A DNA stretch of 18,177 nucleotides from positions 1 to 18,177 of the forward strand of contig CAYUET010000043.1 in NCBI GenBank assembly GCA_964443875.1. The letters are read 5' to 3'. How positions within the stretch are numbered: position 1 is the stretch's first letter; each line of letters begins with the position of its first letter. The position numbers were made by a program, and so were the translations under genes. Under the pieces are notes generated by a model. That model did not search any database, had not been told where the DNA came from, and saw only the letters and a program-made list of their open reading frames with translations. Origin of the DNA: CAYUET01 sp964443875. Its GTDB lineage: Bacteria; Auribacterota; JAFGBW01. Of this stretch, positions 13,809 through 18,177 are shown piece after piece.

Positions 13809-15913
13809 GAGAATCCTGAGATCAGCCATTTTCCGTTTACCTTGTTCAAGGTTACATCCAGTTGTTTTTCAAAAAGCTTAAAAATCCTGTCTTCCTCTTT
13901 GAAGACCGCCGACATTTTCCAAAACAATGACACTTTTGCCCGCTCCCCTTCAACAAAAAACTTCATGAGAGTGATGGAACTGAAAATGCTCCGGGTAAGC
14001 TCAAACAGATTTTCCGCAGAATTTTTTTCCGCAGAATAAAAAGTTTTATCATTGGAATTTAAACAGCTCAGATAATCTTTGAGGTTCTTTTTAGAAAAAG
14101 CCTCTGCCATCCGGTTTAAAAGAACCCCCAGGATTTTTTCGTCTTCCTTCAGATTGTCAAGATAGACCAGCTGTTCCTTTTTCTGTTTCAGTGTTTCCCG
14201 CAAAAGCTCCAGATCCGGGTCGCCCGGAAATTCGGCCAGGGCAGAATTTAAGAGGATAGAGGCCTCTCCGTTTTTGGCTTCTTCTACAGCCTGTTTAATG
14301 CGGGCAAGAACTTCATTGCGCCTGGATTCCTGTTTAAAGGCTTCCTGCTTCTCCCGGGCCTCCCTGAGAAAAGATAGAAAAAAAGAATCTTCCGGATAAA
14401 GGGAAAGTGCCTCCATGGCCTCTTTTTCAAGGCTTTCAATATCTCCGGTTTTTGTCCTGTTCTGGAATTTTTGAACAAGTTCCTGTCTGGCACTTTCTTT
14501 TTTCTGATTTTCCTCCAGAACAACCTGTCTGGCTTTCAGGATTTCATCCGCAGGGAAAAGAACCAGGAGGGAACCCAGTTTGGAAAGGGCTTCCGGATAA
14601 TTTTTTTTCTGCTCCAGCCCTTCAACCTCCTTTAAGAGATCCTCCTTTTTTTTCTGCAGAATAAGTTTTTCTTCACGAAGGGCAAGACGACTGTCCTTTG
14701 GATAATCCGTTTTATACTTCCCCAGAAGATCTTCTGCTTTCTGAAAATGATTGCCGTCAATACTCATGTCCAGTAGTTCCAGTTCGGATTCATTTATGGC
14801 TGAGGGCCGCTCCTCGGGAAGAGGGAGGTTTTGTTTTATTTCAGGCAAAGGCAGAACCGGTTTAACCATTTCTTTTTGAAGAGGCGGGGCAGACTTCTTC
14901 TGTTGTTCTGCTGACAAAACTTTTTTAGGCGTAGGGGGGGATTTGACAAAAATTTCAGGATGGCGCATGAAAATCTGCTGAATCATCATCAGGGAAACTA
15001 AAAAGGAGATGATGGTCATGCCCGGAAGAAACATCCGGTCACCAAAAAAACCGGCAATCAAACTTTTGAGACGTTCAGGAAATGTTGTTTTTCTAATCAG
15101 ATATAAAGGCCATTTATCAAGAATAGCATTTCCCATATCTTCACAGGTTAAAAATCTCTCTGTTTTATTCTTGGCCATGGCGATAAGACAGCAGCGGTTT
15201 AAATAAGGGGGGATGCTGTCATCCAGCCGGATAGGCGGAATGGGGGAGTCGTTGATCTGTTTAAGGGCAACACTAAAGGCGTCTTCCCCGGTAAAGGGAA
15301 GTTTCTGGGTCAGGATTTCATAAAGGACGATACCCAGGCTGTAAATATCGGTTCCCGGGGTTAAAACTTCTCCCTTGGCCTGTTCAGGAGACATATAGGA
15401 AGGTGTTCCGAGAGCCGAGCCGGTCGTAGCCGTAGAGGAGGCTATTTTGGAAATGCCGAAATCCATAAGCTTGACCCGTTTGTCGCGGGTGATGAAAATA
15501 TTGGCGGATTTGACATCGCGATGGATGATGCCGTGTTTATGGGTGGCTTCAAGAGCCTGGCAGACTTTGAAAATAAATCCGGTTAATTCCTCCCGGGTGA
15601 ATTCCAGAACCTTATGCCGTATGATTTTATCAAGGGAGGCCCCGTCAAGATATTCCATGATGATGAAGTACATTTCATCCTGCTCTTCGATATCATAGAT
15701 CTGAATGATGTTTTCATGATTCAGCTTGGCAATCAGGTTGGCTTCCTGAATAAAACGTTCCACAGAGGCCTTATCCGAAGCCAGCTGGGGAGGAAGAACT
15801 TTAATGGCGACCTGGCGGTTTAAGGATTTCTGGTGTCCCAGATAAACAATGCCCATTCCCCCCCTGCCGATTTCCGCAAGGATTTCATATTTGCCGATGG
15901 TCTTTCCGATCAT
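13796..15913 (-). CDS. Transmembrane Ser/Thr protein kinase (Hanks type) with extracytoplasmic repeats and NTF2-like domain
   Basis: A 705-residue kinase. The cytoplasmic catalytic domain has the glycine loop EIGRGGMGIVY, the ATP Lys K38 in VAIKVL, the catalytic loop HRDVKSANIF (D133), DFG (D151) and the activation segment GTPSYMSPEQ, all intact. After a Pro/Lys-rich juxtamembrane stretch a single helix lies at about 296-316. The outer region has a charged, Pro-rich linker, then four helical repeats with a [YF]P near residues 404, 453, 506 and 562, roughly 50 apart, resembling tetratricopeptide units. The last 105 residues resemble an NTF2/SnoaL-like domain ending KWLISGFSWVK. I chose ATG 15913 over an upstream TTG (15931). 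It is followed by the propeller gene and preceded by PP2C and FHA genes. Confidence 0.88.
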   Translation of the reverse strand: MIGKTIGKYEILAEIGRGGMGIVYLGHQKSLNRQVAIKVLPPQLASDKASVERFIQEANLIAKLNHENIIQIYDIEEQDEMYFIIMEYLDGASLDKIIRHKVLEFTREELTGFIFKVCQALEATHKHGIIHRDVKSANIFITRDKRVKLMDFGISKIASSTATTGSALGTPSYMSPEQAKGEVLTPGTDIYSLGIVLYEILTQKLPFTGEDAFSVALKQINDSPIPPIRLDDSIPPYLNRCCLIAMAKNKTERFLTCEDMGNAILDKWPLYLIRKTTFPERLKSLIAGFFGDRMFLPGMTIISFLVSLMMIQQIFMRHPEIFVKSPPTPKKVLSAEQQKKSAPPLQKEMVKPVLPLPEIKQNLPLPEERPSAINESELELLDMSIDGNHFQKAEDLLGKYKTDYPKDSRLALREEKLILQKKKEDLLKEVEGLEQKKNYPEALSKLGSLLVLFPADEILKARQVVLEENQKKESARQELVQKFQNRTKTGDIESLEKEAMEALSLYPEDSFFLSFLREAREKQEAFKQESRRNEVLARIKQAVEEAKNGEASILLNSALAEFPGDPDLELLRETLKQKKEQLVYLDNLKEDEKILGVLLNRMAEAFSKKNLKDYLSCLNSNDKTFYSAEKNSAENLFELTRSIFSSITLMKFFVEGERAKVSLFWKMSAVFKEEDRIFKLFEKQLDVTLNKVNGKWLISGFSWVK
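13814..13817 (-). promoter_or_regulatory. Ribosome binding site supporting the propeller start
   Basis: AGGA on the minus strand, five bases before ATG 13808 and inside the last codons of the kinase gene. The alternative ATG at 13829 would have a weaker site and add seven residues before the signal peptide. Confidence 0.5.
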
Positions 15914-16111
15914 AACATTATTTCCGGTCAAACGGCTAAGATTAAGGTCATTTTCTTTTCCCGCAACGCAGAGAGAATGTTACAAAAAAATAAAGAGGCT
16001 GACGAAGGTTTTTTAAAGAAAAATTCGGCTTTGAAAAAACTCCTGTTTTTGAAAGGCTGGGATCGCGAAGTCAAACCTCCGGGATGCGATCATAGATTTC
16101 ATGAATGAATC

Positions 16112-16948
16112 TTAAAACTGAATCCTCTGGGTTTTTTCATCTTTGCTCATTTCCAGTCCCATGACATTGAGATATAAGACGCAGGCCGCAGAAATATTGT
16201 CAGTAGCGCCTTTGGCTTTGGCCAGCTTCACGAGGGTTTCCGTTGATTTCTGCGGGTCATACTCCAGGTTCATCATCGTGAGAAAAATGGTTTTTTCATC
16301 AACATAATTGTAAAGGCCGTCTGTACAGAAAAAATAAGCATCATTAGGTTCAACCTTCAGAATTTTATAATCCATTTTTACCCAGGGTTTATAGCCCATG
16401 GATCTATAAAGCAGATTGAAATATTTAGGCAGAGGACTTTTATCTTCGATTTTCTTCACTTTTCCGATTTTTCTGCCGATGACATGATCTTCCGTCAAGG
16501 CGGAAATCTTACCCTGGCGGATCAGGTAAGCCCTGGAGTCTCCCACATGGGCCAGATAGAGTTCCATTTCATAGCCCAGAACTCCGGTAAAGGTGGAGCC
16601 CATTTCCGAGCGTTCAGGGTCTTTCATTCTTTTTTCATAAAGACCGCAATTGATGGACTCAATCGCGGTTTTATAAAGATAAGGGAGATTTCGGGGATCT
16701 GTTTCAAGCGTTTCGGCAAAGGTTTTGTATTGTCCCTCACCCCTGAAAAGCCGTTCAAGTTCGGAGGTGATAAAAGAACTGGCCTCTTTACCGCCATTAT
16801 AGCCCCCCATGCCGTCGGCCACACCTAGAACAAGTTCAACATCCGTTATGTTCCTGGGGTTTGAAAAACAAACCGTGGAATCCTCATTCTGCTCACGGGA
16901 ATTTCCGATGTCCGTGTAAAACCCGATTTTTTTTTCAATATATCCCAT
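16112..16948 (-). CDS. PP2C-family protein Ser/Thr phosphatase
   Basis: A 278-residue cytoplasmic phosphatase of the PPM/PP2C (Stp-like) class, which removes phosphate from Ser/Thr residues and is the usual counterpart of Hanks-type kinases. The metal-binding aspartates are visible in REQNEDS (D23), VADGMGG (D45), CTDGLYNYV (D210) and ATDNIS (D250). GSTFTG and YLAHVGDSRAYLI are the other conserved blocks. The length is slightly above the roughly 240 residues of minimal bacterial PP2C, through a C-terminal tail and a loop near 165-180. The ATG overlaps the FHA gene's stop by one base (TGATG), with AAGGA nine bases upstream, so translation is coupled. A 198-base non-coding spacer separates it from the kinase gene. 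Confidence 0.93.
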   Translation of the reverse strand: MGYIEKKIGFYTDIGNSREQNEDSTVCFSNPRNITDVELVLGVADGMGGYNGGKEASSFITSELERLFRGEGQYKTFAETLETDPRNLPYLYKTAIESINCGLYEKRMKDPERSEMGSTFTGVLGYEMELYLAHVGDSRAYLIRQGKISALTEDHVIGRKIGKVKKIEDKSPLPKYFNLLYRSMGYKPWVKMDYKILKVEPNDAYFFCTDGLYNYVDEKTIFLTMMNLEYDPQKSTETLVKLAKAKGATDNISAACVLYLNVMGLEMSKDEKTQRIQF

Positions 16949-17448
16949 CAGTCGGAATCCTTTATAAAACGAAGCTCGGTATACCCGATTTTAATCAGAT
17001 CATTTTCCCTCAGCATTGCTTTTGAAACCGGTTTACCGTTGATAAAAGTTCCGTTGGTAGAGCCTAAATCTTCAAGATGAACGGCTTCTCCGGCCAGGAG
17101 TTCAAGCCTGAAATGTTTATCCGAACACATGGGATCATCAATAGTTATTTCGTTTACCGGAGAGCGGCCCACAACCAGATGGGTGCCGATCAGAACTATT
17201 TTTTTGCCCCGGGGGTGACCGTTTTCAATAACCAGGGCAAATCCGTTTTTCTGCTCATCACGAAAAAGGATTTTTTCATCGTTCATCAGATTTTTAAAAA
17301 GGGTGTCGGTTTCATAGGGTTGAACTCTGGAAGCAAGAGTTTTATCAGTCAGTTTTTCAGGAACCGGCTCTGATTTTTTACGAAGAAAAAAAATCCACAA
17401 AAGACCCAGGGCTCCGATAACAAGACTCAAGATAAGAATGGATAACAT
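16948..17448 (-). CDS. Membrane-anchored FHA-domain protein (start near an assembly gap)
   Basis: A 166-residue protein when started at ATG 17448. An N-terminal membrane helix (about 2-22) is followed by FLRKK and a linker of about 50 residues. The C-terminal FHA domain, about 70-163, has GRS (94-96), SDKHF with the S-x-x-H pair at 109-112, and LEDLGSTNGTFING (N132, G133). FHA domains bind phosphothreonine, so it probably reads phosphosites written by the neighbouring kinase. The basic residues after the helix place the domain in the cytoplasm. The 10-N gap (17456-17465) lies just before the chosen start and hides the ribosome site. A longer N-terminus beginning at 17490 (MLILKRFN) is possible if the true gap length keeps frame. 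Confidence 0.85.
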   Translation of the reverse strand: MLSILILSLVIGALGLLWIFFLRKKSEPVPEKLTDKTLASRVQPYETDTLFKNLMNDEKILFRDEQKNGFALVIENGHPRGKKIVLIGTHLVVGRSPVNEITIDDPMCSDKHFRLELLAGEAVHLEDLGSTNGTFINGKPVSKAMLRENDLIKIGYTELRFIKDSD

Positions 17449-17455
17449 TTTTTTC

Positions 17456-17465
17456 NNNNNNNNNN
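17456..17465. other. Assembly gap (10 N) at the FHA gene start
   Basis: Ten Ns seven bases upstream of the proposed ATG. The other two gaps contradict a literal length of ten by reading frame, so the upstream region of this gene is unresolved. Confidence 0.85.
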
Positions 17466-17550
17466 GGTTGAATCTTTTTAAGATTAGCATTTTTTCAATC
17501 GATTGATCAAGACCAACTCCATTCTTTTATCACTTTCACATTATGACCCG

Positions 17551-17588
17551 GAAGTAAAAAAGAGGGGGCATTTTTTTGCTTTACTTTC
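17551..17588. promoter_or_regulatory. Inverted repeat in the divergent spacer before glgB
   Basis: AAGTAAA (17552-17558) is complementary to TTTACTT (17580-17586). The A-run and T-run between them could extend the pairing around a GAGGGGGC centre. It sits between the FHA and glgB starts, in AT-rich sequence. A TTGCTT at 17576-17581 followed by TATTAG 18 bases on could be a weak glgB promoter. Confidence 0.3.
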
Positions 17589-17620
17589 ATGATATTTGAT
17601 ATTAGATAAAGTACACCCAT

Positions 17621-17626
17621 GGAGGT
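17621..17626 (+). promoter_or_regulatory. Ribosome binding site of glgB
   Basis: GGAGGT, nine bases before ATG 17636. It decides that start over the ATG at 17619, which opens a different frame. Confidence 0.75.
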
Positions 17627-17635
17627 ACAAGAATT

Positions 17636-18177
17636 ATGCCTTACGCCAACCAAATACAACGGATTCTGGATTCTACACATCATGACCCTTTTGAAGTTTT
17701 AGGGTATCATGAGTTTGACAATAAAACATCGGCCATACGCGCATTTTTTCCAAATGCCGCCANNNNNNNNNNCAGGGTTTAATGGAAGTTCTGGATCCTG
17801 CCCGGATTTTTTTAAACAACAATGAAATCCACCGCATGGACAAAATCCGGGATGAGGGTTTTTTTCATGTCAATTTCCCCGCCCTTAAAAGGGAGCCTTA
17901 TGTCTTCCGTATCAGCAATCATCACGGTTTTTCATGGAATCAGTCGGATCCCTATCATCACCGGCCTGTGGTCAGCGAATTTGACATGCATCTTTTTTCC
18001 GAAGGCAACCAGCACCGTCTCTATGACATGCTCGGTGCTCATCCCTTCACTCTTGACGGGGTAAAAGGAGTAAAATATTCCGTATGGGCACCCAATGCAA
18101 AAAGGGTAAGTCTTGTCGGAAATTTCAATAACTGGGACGGCAGGCGCAATCCCATGCGCAACAGAGGTACCGGGGGA
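17636..18177 (+). CDS. glgB: 1,4-alpha-glucan branching enzyme GlgB, N-terminal part (3' end outside window, contains a gap)
   Basis: The N-terminus of the glycogen branching enzyme, which forms alpha-1,6 branches in glycogen. It begins MPYANQIQRILDSTHHDPFE and continues VLGYH, matching the N1 domain of GlgB (DPFxxLG). After the gap come DPARIFLNNNEIHRMDKI, YDMLGAHPF and VKGVKYSVWAPNAKRVSL followed by GNFNNWDGR, the CBM48 module. The catalytic GH13 domain lies beyond the window. Frame before the gap (17763-17772) and after it differ by ten bases, so the N-run is not literal and the break is not evidence of a frameshift. Only a few residues seem missing. No other glycogen gene is in the window. 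It is divergent from the FHA gene. Confidence 0.93.
17763..17772. other. Assembly gap (10 N) inside glgB
   Basis: Codons upstream and downstream are GlgB-like but in frames that ten bases cannot join. The true length must be 2 modulo 3. Confidence 0.9.

Noticed and set aside
15914..16111. Lys-rich plus-strand open frame over the PP2C-kinase spacer
   Set aside because: It starts inside the kinase gene on the opposite strand, its composition only reflects A-runs, and there is no ribosome site. I see no gene or clear promoter in this 198-base spacer.
17466..17490. AATCTT / AAGATT palindrome next to the gap as a terminator or operator
   Set aside because: Only six pairs, beside unresolved sequence. 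It cannot be judged without closing the gap.

Overview
This is an 18.2 kb draft-assembly window with three 10-N gaps. It looks like the chromosome of a Gram-negative-type bacterium, probably uncultivated. Most genes lie on the minus strand in tightly packed, overlapping runs, and base composition appears uniform. The gene mix (Tad-type pilus genes, Hanks-type kinase with PP2C and FHA partners, a GGDEF protein, IspD, and a GlgB of the bacterial type) fits a deltaproteobacterium-like or candidate-phylum lineage. I cannot name the taxon from sequence alone.

Layout. Positions 1-464 (+) hold the C-terminal end of a GGDEF protein with a degenerate active-site motif but an intact RxxD inhibitory site. 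It overlaps a COG2231-type (MagIII-like) endonuclease III family glycosylase, 457-1247 (+). From 7073 down to 1179 (minus) run eight closely spaced genes: a Bax inhibitor-1 family membrane protein, a CheX-like protein, a Flp pilin, a CpaA/TadV prepilin peptidase, TadE-like protein 1, a TadG-like protein, TadE-like protein 2, and an unrecognised secreted protein. No TadA ATPase, TadB/TadC platform or RcpA/CpaC secretin gene is in the window.

Positions 7074-7630 are a non-coding spacer. It carries a candidate promoter on each strand and a cluster of palindromic dispersed-repeat sequences. It is followed by a YjbQ/UPF0047 protein, 7631-8050 (+).

From 11443 down to 8130 (minus) lies a three-gene run: a Ste24-type M48 metalloprotease, a UDP-galactopyranose-mutase-like FAD protein, and IspD. 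From 17448 down to 11577 (minus) lies a signalling run: a membrane-anchored FHA protein, a PP2C phosphatase, a transmembrane Ser/Thr kinase with a large extracytoplasmic repeat region and an NTF2-like C-terminus, and a secreted NHL-type beta-propeller protein. Divergent from it, 17636 to the window end (+), is the start of glgB.

How the genes work together. The peptidase would process the Flp pilin and possibly the TadE-like proteins, but the export motor must be encoded elsewhere. The kinase, phosphatase and FHA protein form a write, erase and read set for Ser/Thr phosphorylation. The overlapping propeller gene suggests an envelope partner or sensor, comparable to the kinase-plus-NHL architecture of mycobacterial PknD but split over two genes.
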